A stretch of DNA of 18,531 bases from Bacteroidota bacterium (GCA_023427575.1 JAEZAY010000500.1:1-18531), one strand, 5' to 3'. Counted from the stretch's first letter, positions 1 to 8,169 are shown. Notes: a model not told the origin generated them from the sequence alone. Program-made: numbers and translations.

Positions 1-36
1 GTCCTACTGGCGCTGGGTTATATTCTTTCGCTGTGA
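1..36 (+). CDS. Possible C-terminal tail of an upstream protein (partial)
   Basis: Frame 1 is open from the first base and ends at a TGA at 34-36, giving the peptide VLLALGYILSL. This hydrophobic run would suit the last part of a membrane segment. The other two forward frames are also open here for 66-112 bases but give less protein-like composition. With only 11 codons the frame choice is a guess and no function can be named. Confidence 0.25.
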   Translation, partial: VLLALGYILSL

Positions 37-81
37 CTTGTTTTTATTTAGCCGGAAGTTTCAATTTTTAGGATTTATTCC

Positions 82-152
82 GGAGCCCGATTTTTTTGCT
101 CCACTTTTTTTCTAAAAAAAAGTGGAAGGAGTCATTTACAATGACTGCTCCG
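82..152. repeat. Cluster of three short inverted repeats
   Basis: Three palindromes are packed into 71 bases. GGAGC at 82-86 pairs with GCTCC at 98-102. An 11-bp perfect stem at 101-111/115-125 (CCAC plus seven T, against seven A plus GTGG) has a 3-base loop. AGTCATT at 130-136 pairs with AATGACT at 140-146 across a 3-base loop. None is followed by a T-run on either strand, so they are not ordinary terminators. They could form structure in a transcript that ends at the terminator at 247-276, or act as protein-binding sites; no function is shown. Confidence 0.5.
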
Positions 153-246
153 AATTTGCTATTGATAAAGGTTTCGGGTGAATGGAAAATTATTACCCGG
201 ACAGCAATGATCTTTAAATACAATCTTTTAAAAATAATCAGCCTTC

Positions 247-276
247 AGCCGGAACATTTATCAGTTCCGGCTTTTT
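247..276 (+). terminator. Intrinsic terminator upstream of gatB
   Basis: The perfect stem GCCGGAAC/GTTCCGGC (248-255 with 264-271, extendable by one A-T pair) has an 8-base loop and runs straight into TTTTT at 272-276. This is a classic plus-strand terminator. It separates gatB from whatever is transcribed upstream. It lies more than 200 bases beyond the putative upstream stop at 34-36, so it ends either a long 3' UTR or a separate short transcript. Confidence 0.8.
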
Positions 277-351
277 ATTATCATATTTACCGCAAAGCGC
301 CTCCATTCTCCGATCCGTTAAGCCAGAATACGGTATTTTTACAATTCCAAC

Positions 352-1800
352 ATGACAAAGGATTTAAAATACGAAACAGTCATCGGACTGGAAGTTCATG
401 CTCAATTACTAACGGCTTCCAAGCTGTTTTCAGGCGATGCAACATTATTTGGTGCGGAACCCAATACGCAGATCAGTCCCATTACGCTGGCACATCCGGG
501 CAGTTTGCCCCGCCTTAATAAAAAAGCGGTGGATTTTGCGGTTCTGATGGGCCTTGCCTGCAATTGTTCGATCACCCGGTTCAATTATTTCGCACGTAAG
601 AACTATTTCTATCCCGATCTTCCCAAAGGATATCAGATTTCACAACACACCACACCTATTTGTGAAGGCGGATATATAACCATTCAAACCGGAGATGGGG
701 AAAGAAAAATTGCAATGAACCGCATCCATCTGGAAGAAGATGCCGGTAAAAGCATCCACGATATTGATCCTGAAAATACGGTGGTGGATTATAACCGGGC
801 CGGAGTGGCCCTGATTGAAATTGTTACGGAGCCGGATATCTTTAGCTCGGATGAAGCCTATGCATACCTGACCGAATTGCGGAAAAGGCTGCGCTACCTG
901 CGAATTTGCGATGGTAATATGGAAGAGGGAAGCATGCGCTGTGATGCAAATATTTCTGTTCGTTTAAAAGGAGATCCGGTACTTGGAACCCGGGTAGAGG
1001 TTAAAAACCTGAATTCCATCCGTAATGTGAAAAGAGCGATTGAATATGAGTCGCAGCGACTGATTGAGATGCTGGAGAAGGGCGAAACCATCATTCAGCA
1101 AACCCGCAGCTTTGATGCCGGTAATGGTACTACTTTTGCGCTTCGCGATAAAGAGGAAGCCAACGATTACCGGTATTTTCCCGATCCGGATCTTTCGCCG
1201 TTTTTGGTTACTGAAGAAATGGTGGATGAAATCAGAAAACAACTTCCGGCATTGCCGCAACAACGGATCCAACAGTATATAAAAGATTATTCGCTGCCGG
1301 AATATGATGCCAGGGTGCTGACAGAAGAAAGAGAAACTGCTGACTATTTCGAGGAAACTATCCGGCATACCAAATCTTATAAAGCAGTAGCCAACTGGAT
1401 CCTGGGACCGGTGAAAGGCTATTTGAATGATAGCGGAACCTCCATCCAGGAATTTCCGCTTGCGCCCTCGGCCCTTGCCAAACTGGTTGAACTGGCGGAT
1501 TCGGGGAAGCTGAGTTTCTCGATAGCATCGGCGCGGATATTTCCGAAAATGCTGCTCACGCCAGAGGCAGATCCCCTGCAGATCGCATCCGGCATGAATC
1601 TCTTGCAGGATTCTGACGATGATACCATTGAAGCCTGGGTTGATGAAGTATTGAATAAGATGCCGGAAAAAGTAAATGAATTTAAGAAAGGGAAAAAAGG
1701 TTTGATTGGATTGTTTGTGGGCGAAGTAAAAAAGATCTCCAAAGGCAAGGCTGATCCTCAGCGCACGAACGCGCTTATTTTAAAAAAATTACAATCTTGA
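352..1800 (+). CDS. gatB: Asp/Glu-tRNA amidotransferase subunit B (GatB)
   Basis: GatB is the kinase/tRNA-binding subunit of GatCAB. It activates Glu-tRNA(Gln) or Asp-tRNA(Asn) with ATP; ammonia delivered from GatA then forms Gln-tRNA or Asn-tRNA in the cytoplasm. At 482 aa it is full length for the family. Signatures read in order: GLEVHAQL from residue 12, AHPGSLPRLNKKAV, FARKNYFYPDLPKGYQISQ, HLEEDAGK at 126-133, DYNRAGVALIEIVTEPD, MEEGSMRCDANISVR, EVKNLNSIRNVKRAIEYE and DYRYFPDPDL from 272. The C-terminal part resembles the GatB/YqeY helical tail and ends in GLIGLFVGEVKKISKGKADP. The ATG at 352 gives the normal N-terminus just before the first motif; no clear Shine-Dalgarno precedes it, which is usual in Bacteroidota. 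The next gene starts two bases after the stop, implying co-transcription. gatA and gatC are not in the window. Confidence 0.97.
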   Translation: MTKDLKYETVIGLEVHAQLLTASKLFSGDATLFGAEPNTQISPITLAHPGSLPRLNKKAVDFAVLMGLACNCSITRFNYFARKNYFYPDLPKGYQISQHTTPICEGGYITIQTGDGERKIAMNRIHLEEDAGKSIHDIDPENTVVDYNRAGVALIEIVTEPDIFSSDEAYAYLTELRKRLRYLRICDGNMEEGSMRCDANISVRLKGDPVLGTRVEVKNLNSIRNVKRAIEYESQRLIEMLEKGETIIQQTRSFDAGNGTTFALRDKEEANDYRYFPDPDLSPFLVTEEMVDEIRKQLPALPQQRIQQYIKDYSLPEYDARVLTEERETADYFEETIRHTKSYKAVANWILGPVKGYLNDSGTSIQEFPLAPSALAKLVELADSGKLSFSIASARIFPKMLLTPEADPLQIASGMNLLQDSDDDTIEAWVDEVLNKMPEKVNEFKKGKKGLIGLFVGEVKKISKGKADPQRTNALILKKLQS

Positions 1801-1802
1801 AT

Positions 1803-2999
1803 ATGAAATCCAGATTACCCGTATTTTTTGCGTTGATCGTAACATTGTTTGCATCCTGTAAAGAAAATGACCAAAAAACGTTCACTGTTAAAGGAACCGT
1901 TCAGAACCTGGATAAACTGAAAGCACAGTTTCCCGATGGATTTCGAAACGATTCGCTGAAACTGTTTTTATATGAGCTTCCCTTCGGCGGAGATAATAAC
2001 CCCGTGCAACTCGACACCTATTTTGTTACATCAGCAAATCCTGAATTTACACTGGAAGGCATTGTAACCAAAACCGGGATCTATGATGTGATGGTTGAAA
2101 ATGGTCCGGTTATACCACTTGTGAATGATGTGGAATCGCTGGAACTGGAGATTGATCTGCTGAACCGTGACAGGTATTATACGGTTAAGAACTCACCCGC
2201 CAGCGAACAGATCCGTGATTTTGTTTTTGAATACAGTGAGAAAACAGTAGCGGCTAATAAAAATTTTACCCGCCTGGATAGTTTGAAGCTGCTTCGTGCA
2301 AACGACAGCCTTTTGCTGTCGGCAACCAACGAGAAGAATGCTTCTGTGGAAGCCATCAACAATTACCTGAAAAATGTATTGTCGACCGTAAACAATTCAA
2401 CCGTTGCTGCCTTTATTCTGGGTACGGCATCAAATACATTGCCCGCCAATGAATTTGAATCTCTTTTAACCAAGCTGGTGCAGAAATATCCGGCAGATGA
2501 AAATCTATATTTTCTAAAGCAACAACTGGAGGCAAGAAAAAACCAGTTGAACGGTCCTGCGGCATCGGCAAATACACTGGTAGGTAAGCCAGCTCCGGAG
2601 CTTGTTCTTCCTGATGTGAATGGAAAAAACGTTTCCGTGTCTTCTTACAAGGGGAAATATGTGCTGGTCGACTTTTGGGCCAGCTGGTGCCGGCCCTGCC
2701 GGGTTGAAAATCCAAATGTGGTAAATGCTTACAATCAGTTTAAAGATAAAAACTTTACCATTCTGGGGGTTTCGCTCGATAAAGAAAAAGCCAACTGGCT
2801 GGAAGCAATCAAAGAAGATAATCTAACCTGGACGCATATCAGTGATCTGGCATTCTGGAACAGTAAGGCAGTAGACATCTACCGCTTTGAAGGAATTCCT
2901 TATAATGTGCTGATAAACCCGGAAGGAATTATTATCGCAGAAAGCTTACGCGGACCTCAACTTGAAGCGAAGCTGGCTGAAGTATTGCAGAATCAATAA
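1803..2999 (+). CDS. TlpA-like thioredoxin-fold lipoprotein
   Basis: Predicted periplasm-facing, lipid-anchored disulfide reductase of the TlpA/ResA type. Start: the frame also offers a TTG at 1797, but the ATG at 1803 puts a proper signal at the N-terminus, so I use it (398 aa). Residues 1-19 form a lipoprotein signal ending in LFASC, with Cys19 the lipidated residue. Residues about 26-120 resemble the DUF4369-type beta domain (TFTVKGTV start) often found before this fold in Bacteroidota. A charged, probably helical linker follows. The thioredoxin/AhpC-TSA domain runs from about 261 to the end, with FWASWCRPC, active-site Cys296 and Cys299, and cis-Pro366 in GIPYNVLINPEG. Substrates cannot be read from sequence; cytochrome maturation and general envelope thiol repair are family possibilities. 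The gene is probably co-transcribed with gatB and ends at the hairpin at 3036-3068. Confidence 0.9.
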   Translation: MKSRLPVFFALIVTLFASCKENDQKTFTVKGTVQNLDKLKAQFPDGFRNDSLKLFLYELPFGGDNNPVQLDTYFVTSANPEFTLEGIVTKTGIYDVMVENGPVIPLVNDVESLELEIDLLNRDRYYTVKNSPASEQIRDFVFEYSEKTVAANKNFTRLDSLKLLRANDSLLLSATNEKNASVEAINNYLKNVLSTVNNSTVAAFILGTASNTLPANEFESLLTKLVQKYPADENLYFLKQQLEARKNQLNGPAASANTLVGKPAPELVLPDVNGKNVSVSSYKGKYVLVDFWASWCRPCRVENPNVVNAYNQFKDKNFTILGVSLDKEKANWLEAIKEDNLTWTHISDLAFWNSKAVDIYRFEGIPYNVLINPEGIIIAESLRGPQLEAKLAEVLQNQ

Positions 3000-3001
3000 A
3001 A

Positions 3002-3664
3002 TTACAGGGAGTTATAATATCTAATGATACTCACTAAGCCTGATTCTTTTTTCGGATCAGGCTTTTTTGTTTTTATAAAATCTTCTATTTCCTGTCTTCT
3101 ATCTCCCAGTTTCTCCAGCAGATCTTTTTTGTTTAAACGGATCGTTTGAAGATTATTCTCTTTCAATAACAGGTATCTTGTAGATGTAGAAAATGATTTT
3201 ATTATGCCTTGATTAACCTGATTTAGTTCTGTCAGTTGTTTGTTATCTGCACGATATAGATTCAACCTTCCCTCCTCTAAGATTTGGACAAACTGCTCGG
3301 AACGAATGCCAGGCCCTGTTAGTCCCTTCACATAATATTGATATGTTGAGCTGTCATTAGGATCCTGCATGAGAATGAATCCATTCACCTTGTCTTCAAA
3401 CTCATATTCTTTATCATCTCTTTTAAAGAACAATGTATTTCCATACAGATCCAGTTTAAGTTCCAGGTTATTATAAAAGCCTTTGGAAGTGTTAACCGAT
3501 CCCTGAATCCAGTCCTCGCGCAAAAAAGGAGTTCCTTTTATGCCACTGTATTTATCAACACTGAAAATCCTGGATGATACCGGATCATGAAGAATCATAT
3601 TCTGACTACGCGAATCAGCGCATGCACCGGCTACTATCAATACAATAAATAAAAATCTTTTCAT
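3002..3664 (-). CDS. Secreted protein of unknown function
   Basis: A 220-aa protein starting MKRFLFIVLIVAGACADSRS. The first 17 or so residues form a Sec signal. ACA before Asp suits signal peptidase I (A-x-A); the Cys at residue 15 lacks a good lipobox, so a lipoprotein is less likely but not excluded. The mature part is beta-rich and charged, with no catalytic motif or membrane span that I recognise. The pattern GTPFLREDWIQGSV followed by LELKLDLYGNTLFF resembles uncharacterised exported proteins common in Bacteroidota, so I leave the function open. The C-terminal 60 residues look helical and lysine-rich. It converges tail-to-tail with the thioredoxin lipoprotein, the stops two bases apart, and is separated from the SusD gene upstream by a strong terminator, so it is probably transcribed alone. 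Confidence 0.8.
   Translation of the reverse strand: MKRFLFIVLIVAGACADSRSQNMILHDPVSSRIFSVDKYSGIKGTPFLREDWIQGSVNTSKGFYNNLELKLDLYGNTLFFKRDDKEYEFEDKVNGFILMQDPNDSSTYQYYVKGLTGPGIRSEQFVQILEEGRLNLYRADNKQLTELNQVNQGIIKSFSTSTRYLLLKENNLQTIRLNKKDLLEKLGDRRQEIEDFIKTKKPDPKKESGLVSIIRYYNSL
3036..3068 (+). terminator. Terminator of the gatB-tlpA unit, inside the converging gene
   Basis: AAGCCTGAT at 3036-3044 pairs perfectly with ATCAGGCTT at 3056-3064 across an 11-base loop, followed by a six-T run (3063-3068). It sits 37 bases after the tlpA stop. The same bases encode roughly residues 200-210 of the minus-strand secreted protein. On the minus strand the hairpin is not followed by a T-run, so it should act only on plus-strand transcripts. 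Confidence 0.8.
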
Positions 3665-3681
3665 TTCTACAATTTACTGCT

Positions 3682-3709
3682 CTAAACTAATAAATCAACT
3701 ATAAACAAA
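3682..3709 (-). promoter_or_regulatory. Candidate promoter of the small secreted protein gene
   Basis: On the minus strand TAGTTTAG (3682-3689) matches the Bacteroidota -7 element TAnnTTTG at five of its six fixed positions. A TTTG (3706-3709) lies 16 bases upstream, close to the usual spacing of the -33 element. It is 17 bases before the ATG, and the -33 part overlaps the arm of the neighbouring terminator. In AT-rich DNA such matches arise by chance, so this is tentative. Confidence 0.35.
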
Positions 3710-3742
3710 AAAGCTGCCCGGGAAGGCAGCTTTTTTGTTTAT
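3701..3742 (-). terminator. Terminator of SusCD operon 1
   Basis: A perfect 18-bp inverted repeat (3701-3718 with 3725-3742) has a 6-base loop. Its core is GCTGCC/GGCAGC flanked by an A6/T6 tract on each side, so it can terminate in either direction. It begins 14 bases after the SusD stop. Its job is to end the minus-strand SusC-SusD transcript before the small secreted protein gene. Confidence 0.9.
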
Positions 3743-3756
3743 TCTGTACTAACTAA

Positions 3757-5157
3757 TTAATTGTACCCTGGATTTTGTTGCTCCCTGATATTCGGGTTTG
3801 CATCCAGCTCACTTTGAGGAATTGGTAATATTCTTCTGTGGTCTGAGTATTCAATTGTTCTTGCTGATGCAGGATAATTGTTACTTCTTTTCACATCACG
3901 TTTAAGGCGCTGAAGATCCATGTAACGGTCACCTTCAAATGCCAGTTCTTTTCTTCTTTCGGTCAGAATATCTTCCAGAAGTTGTGAACCGGTAGAAGTT
4001 ATCGGCTCCGCATTTCTGCGGCTTGTGATATAGTTAACATAGGTCCGGGCATCTTCTTCATTATCCGGAAGTGAAGCTTCTGCTGCGATCAGGTACATCT
4101 CACTTAAACGCAACACTTTTGTATCACTTCGGTCTGATAAGATGGAAGGATATTTTTCAACAAATACGGCGTCTACACCTGCAGGGCGTTCACCGGTAGG
4201 GTACAGTTCCAGTCTTGTATCTTCTTCATCGAACAATGCATACAGTTCGTCGGACATCAGCAGATCACCATAGTTCCCGCCCTGCGTATACAGGTATGGA
4301 AGTGCGTCGAACTGAAGATTATTTACAGCGTCTGATGAAACTTCAAACAAGGTTTCCAGTTTAGCTGTTCCGATGATCGGGTTACCCCAGTAGGTGAAAT
4401 AATCATCACTGGTAACACTCTGAAATCCTGCATTGTTAATTACATCCAGTGCTGCCGTTTTCGCATTTGTCTTATCATTCATCGTCAGGTACACCTTGGC
4501 CTGAAGGCCTTTTGCAGCATACTTGCTGAATTGAGAAGTGTTTGTGAATTTAGTCATCAGGTTATAGGCCTCATCCAGGTCATCCACAACAAGGTCATAC
4601 ACTTCCTGTACGGTGTTGCGGGGTGGTTTCAGGTCCGAATTAAATTCAAGAACGATTGGCACACCCAGTCCACTCGGGTTATCCGTATATGGACGGGCAA
4701 AATACCTTACCAGAGTAAAATAAGATAATGCTCTTATCGCATATGCTTCTCCTTTATACTGATCCACATTTGGATTGGAGGGCACTTCTGAATTGATGAT
4801 ATTATTTGCTCTTAAAATCACCGCATACGTAGAATTCCACAAACCAGTGATATTTGCGTCCGTTGTATTAAAAGAGTAGTTATTGAACAATGTGTACCTG
4901 TTGGTGTTCTGTGATGACTGATAAGCGTTATCGGCCATAACATCACCAATTACCGGAACAGTTCTTCCGTACAGATCTACGTTTCTTAAACCGGCATAAG
5001 CTCCTCTTAAAGCAACCGCCAGGTCAGCCTCCGTTCCCAGCGCCTGTTCTGGAGTTAGTGAAGTGGGAGGATTTAACTCCAGAAATTCCTTTTTACATGA
5101 ACTGAATCCCGCTAACATCACAGCCAGGAACAGCACTTTATATTTAATTCTGATCAT
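3757..5157 (-). CDS. SusD/RagB-family outer-membrane lipoprotein, pair 1
   Basis: Surface lipoprotein that caps the SusC channel encoded just upstream and binds the nutrient before import. At 466 aa it is of normal size. The signal ends in AGFSSC with Cys21 as the predicted lipid site, followed by KKEFLELNPPT, a typical SusD start. Family marks are LWNSTYAVILRANNII in the N-terminal helical part, AIRALSYFTLVRYFARPY, and near the C-terminus LTERRKELAFEGDRYMDLQR (about 397-416), then ILPIPQSELDANPN and the ending QNPGYN. The TPR-like helices that contact SusC appear intact. The ATG is 18 bases after the SusC stop, so the two genes form an operon. No enzyme gene is adjacent to indicate the ligand. 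It shares only general family features with the second SusD at 8353-9825. Confidence 0.95.
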   Translation of the reverse strand: MIRIKYKVLFLAVMLAGFSSCKKEFLELNPPTSLTPEQALGTEADLAVALRGAYAGLRNVDLYGRTVPVIGDVMADNAYQSSQNTNRYTLFNNYSFNTTDANITGLWNSTYAVILRANNIINSEVPSNPNVDQYKGEAYAIRALSYFTLVRYFARPYTDNPSGLGVPIVLEFNSDLKPPRNTVQEVYDLVVDDLDEAYNLMTKFTNTSQFSKYAAKGLQAKVYLTMNDKTNAKTAALDVINNAGFQSVTSDDYFTYWGNPIIGTAKLETLFEVSSDAVNNLQFDALPYLYTQGGNYGDLLMSDELYALFDEEDTRLELYPTGERPAGVDAVFVEKYPSILSDRSDTKVLRLSEMYLIAAEASLPDNEEDARTYVNYITSRRNAEPITSTGSQLLEDILTERRKELAFEGDRYMDLQRLKRDVKRSNNYPASARTIEYSDHRRILPIPQSELDANPNIREQQNPGYN

Positions 5158-5175
5158 AATAAAAATTTAAAAAAA

Positions 5176-8169
5176 TTAGAAGCCCAGGTTCAAACCAATA
5201 GTAACCGTTTTAGGAATAAAAACATTCAGGTCAGTCTGACTGCCAGTTCCCTGCTCAGGATCAAACGGAAGGTTTTCATCTTTAACCCAGGTTAAAAGGT
5301 TTGTACCTCTTACATAAACAAACAAACTCGAAAGTTTAGCCTTGCTGATAAATGCCTTTGGAATACTGTATCCAAGCTGAACATTTCTCAAACGGATGAA
5401 ATCACCCTGATTCAGGTAGAACGTAGAAGCGCTCTGGAAAGATTTATGTCCGCCGTATACATATCTGGGAACATCTGTTATATCACCAGGCTTCTGCCAT
5501 CTGTCGAGGATGCGGTTCACTTTATTATACGTTCCGCCAAAACCGGCACCCATATAATAACCACCCCATGAATCCTGTACATAGTTGCCGAAGTTGTAAT
5601 ACAACTGCGCTTCAAGTGTAAGACCTTTATAGCTGAAAGTATTTGTAAACGCGCCAAAATATTTCGGTAATGAAGTTCCGTAAACAAAACGCGGTGAAGG
5701 AGAATAATCGCTGGAAGTCGCGTCCTTGTTTTCGTTTGCGTACCATAGAGGATCACCTGTTTGTGGATCAACACCGGCATATTGTCTCAAGTAAAACGAC
5801 TGGATGCTTTCACCTTCGCGGATAATAAATGATCCGTTGATGATATCATTTCCATCCGGCAAACTGGTCACCTTATTTTTGTTATGAGCAAAATTGAAGT
5901 TCACATTCCAGTTGAAATCTTTGGTTTGAACCGGCACACCGTTAAGGCTTACTTCAATACCGGTATTTTCCATTGCGCCCACGTTGCGGGTTGCGGTAAG
6001 GAAACCAGAGGTACGGGAAAGAGGAACGTTCAGTAACAGGTCTTCTGATTTTCTCTTATACCAGTCTGCCGTTAAGCTAAGTCTGTTGTTCAGGATAGAA
6101 ACATCCACACCGATATTTAAAGGTTTGTTCAATTCCCAGGTCAGATTGGGGTCGCCCACATTTGAAGGGAAACTACCCGGCTGCCCGTTGTAGTTGGCGC
6201 CATAGCCGTAAAGTGCCAGCCAATCGTAGTTACCGATACCGGCGTTGCCATTCACACCATAAGAAGCCCGAAGCTTAAGCTGGTCGATCAGGTCTACGTC
6301 CATCATAAAATCTTCGCGGTCGATATTCCATGAAGCACCCACAGACCAGAAATTACCATAACGGTTGTTTGCACCAAAACGGGATGAACCATCTCTTCTG
6401 TAGCTACCTGATAAAATATAACGGTCTTTAAAATTGACGTTTCCAGATGCAAACTGTGACAGGAAAGAATATTCAGATAAAGTTTGTGAAGCTGTAAACG
6501 GCGCTGCACCGATTGCAGATACTGTCAGCAACAGTGTTGGCGGGAACTGGCGGTTTTCACTTGAATTGAAATAACCTTTAGAAATCTGGCTTTCGTATCC
6601 TACCTGAAGGTTCAGGTTGATGTCGCCTTCATTGTTCAGTCTTTGTTCAAAATCAAGTGTGTTCGTCCAAACCCGGTTCATATAACGGGTGTAGTACGAA
6701 TATGCTCTACCGTTAGAAGCCTGGCCATCACCATGAAAAGGGTTGTTGTACTGGTCTTCTTCCAGCATATTAAAATCGCCGCTGAAACTTGTGCGGAATT
6801 TCAAATTTTCGAGGATCCGGTATTCACCAGAAAGATTTCCTCTCAGGCTGGTTCCACGAAGATGTCTTTTGTCGATTTCACTTAACGCGATGGTGTTATG
6901 CAAACCACCCAGTGATGCTGAATTCAGGTTGTAGGTTCCATCCTCATTATAAATTCTTCTGGAAGGAAGAATAAAATAGGACGTGAGCACTGGGTTGCCG
7001 AATGCTCCACCCGCGAGCGGAGTGCGTTGTTTTACAAATCCGCCGTTCAGGTTCATATTGATTGTAAGCCGATCTGTGGCCTTGTGCTGAAGACGAACGC
7101 TACCGTTAATCCTGTCCAGTTGGGAATTAACTGTGGTGCCTTCCTGTTTGAAATATCCTCCAGACAAATAGAACGTTGTTTTTTCATTTCCACCTTCCGC
7201 ACTTACATTATATTGCTGCTGTGCACCCTTACGAGTAGCCGCATCATACCAGCTGTTATCCACTCCGTTCCCAAATCCAAGACCGTTCAGGGTATTTACA
7301 ATGGCTTCTTCAGCATCTCCCCGATTTTGGAGACCCTCTCTGGTCATTGCAAAGTAGTTGGCGGCATTTAAAGGCCGGTAATCATCATTTACATACGCGA
7401 TATCATTGTTACCAACCTCTGTGTCAAAACGGAAGCGGGTTTTACCAGAACGTCCCTTTTTTGTTGTAACTACAATTACCCCGTTGGCAGCTCGGCTTCC
7501 GTAAATAGACTGGGAAGCAGCGTCTTTTAAAACGGAAATACTTTCAATATCGTTTGGGTTAAGGGTACTGAGCAGGTTTGCAGTTGTAGTTAAGCGGGAT
7601 GCATCCCCGGTATTCACCGGAATTCCATCGATCACCCAGAGAGGTGCATTACTTGCGGTGATCGAGCTTACACCGCGGATCAAAATCGCCTGGTTTGCAC
7701 CAGGGGTTCCGGAAGCTGCAACTGATTGCAAACCGGCAATTTGCCCTTGCAATGCCTTGTCTACAGATGTAAAGGGTTGATTTTCAATATCACGCCCTTT
7801 AACAGTTGCGACCACTCCAGTAAGGTCGGCCCTTTTTTGAGTTCCATACCCTACCACAACCACTTCCTGAAGATCGCGGTTGGTGGCAACCAGCGTTACC
7901 GATATAGATGTTTGATCGTTGGTATTGATTTCGGTGGCCGTCATTCCAACGGATGAAATCACCAAAGTAGATCCTTGTGGAACCGAAAGCGAAAAGTTTC
8001 CGTCCGCATCGGTTGTCGTTCCTGAAGAACTTCCTTTAATTACTACAGATGCATTAGGAACCGGAACTCCATTTACATCTGTCACTTTCCCGGAAATAGG
8101 CCGGGATTGGGCCAGTACCTGTCCAAAGAACAGCAGTACCGCCATTACACTCAATAGCAGTTTTCTCAT
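5176..8169 (-). CDS. SusC/RagA-family TonB-dependent transporter, pair 1
   Basis: Outer-membrane beta-barrel that imports a ligand delivered by its SusD partner, powered by TonB. Start: the frame extends to a GTG at 8175, but the ATG at 8169 gives a clean signal peptide (MRKLLLSVMAVLLFFGQVLA), so I use it (997 aa). Residues about 22-105 form the carboxypeptidase-regulatory-like domain (GKVTDVNGVPVPNASVVIKG). The TonB-box region follows with LQEVVVVGYGTQKRADLTG, then the plug domain with ILIRGVSSI, PLWVIDGIPVNTG and the SusC signature SIYGSRAANGVIVVTTKKG. The remainder is the barrel, ending in the beta-signal TIGLNLGF. There is no STN domain after the signal, so signalling to an anti-sigma factor is not expected. 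It is first in a SusC-SusD operon; the promoter must lie in 8170-8298, where I see no good consensus match. Confidence 0.95.
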   Translation of the reverse strand: MRKLLLSVMAVLLFFGQVLAQSRPISGKVTDVNGVPVPNASVVIKGSSSGTTTDADGNFSLSVPQGSTLVISSVGMTATEINTNDQTSISVTLVATNRDLQEVVVVGYGTQKRADLTGVVATVKGRDIENQPFTSVDKALQGQIAGLQSVAASGTPGANQAILIRGVSSITASNAPLWVIDGIPVNTGDASRLTTTANLLSTLNPNDIESISVLKDAASQSIYGSRAANGVIVVTTKKGRSGKTRFRFDTEVGNNDIAYVNDDYRPLNAANYFAMTREGLQNRGDAEEAIVNTLNGLGFGNGVDNSWYDAATRKGAQQQYNVSAEGGNEKTTFYLSGGYFKQEGTTVNSQLDRINGSVRLQHKATDRLTINMNLNGGFVKQRTPLAGGAFGNPVLTSYFILPSRRIYNEDGTYNLNSASLGGLHNTIALSEIDKRHLRGTSLRGNLSGEYRILENLKFRTSFSGDFNMLEEDQYNNPFHGDGQASNGRAYSYYTRYMNRVWTNTLDFEQRLNNEGDINLNLQVGYESQISKGYFNSSENRQFPPTLLLTVSAIGAAPFTASQTLSEYSFLSQFASGNVNFKDRYILSGSYRRDGSSRFGANNRYGNFWSVGASWNIDREDFMMDVDLIDQLKLRASYGVNGNAGIGNYDWLALYGYGANYNGQPGSFPSNVGDPNLTWELNKPLNIGVDVSILNNRLSLTADWYKRKSEDLLLNVPLSRTSGFLTATRNVGAMENTGIEVSLNGVPVQTKDFNWNVNFNFAHNKNKVTSLPDGNDIINGSFIIREGESIQSFYLRQYAGVDPQTGDPLWYANENKDATSSDYSPSPRFVYGTSLPKYFGAFTNTFSYKGLTLEAQLYYNFGNYVQDSWGGYYMGAGFGGTYNKVNRILDRWQKPGDITDVPRYVYGGHKSFQSASTFYLNQGDFIRLRNVQLGYSIPKAFISKAKLSSLFVYVRGTNLLTWVKDENLPFDPEQGTGSQTDLNVFIPKTVTIGLNLGF

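Larger units (their letters stand above)
37..351. other. Gene-free stretch upstream of gatB
   Basis: No convincing coding region lies here. An ORF at 96-518 overlaps gatB in another frame and has no protein-like character. The stretch holds a palindrome cluster (82-152) and a plus-strand intrinsic terminator (247-276), both listed separately. About 75 bases separate the terminator from the gatB start, so a gatB promoter should lie between about 277 and 345, but I see no good match to the Bacteroidota TAnnTTTG element there. Confidence 0.6.

Noticed and set aside
96..518. 140-codon plus-strand ORF overlapping the start of gatB
   Set aside because: It starts inside the palindrome cluster, crosses the terminator at 247-276, and overlaps gatB in another frame. 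Its translation has no signal, domain or protein-like composition.
1797..1802. TTG start for the thioredoxin lipoprotein
   Set aside because: It overlaps the gatB stop and adds only two residues before the ATG at 1803, which gives a normal lipoprotein signal.
5517..7956. Several 60-114 codon ORFs antisense or out of frame within the SusC genes
   Set aside because: They are shadows of strongly supported SusC coding frames and show no protein features of their own.
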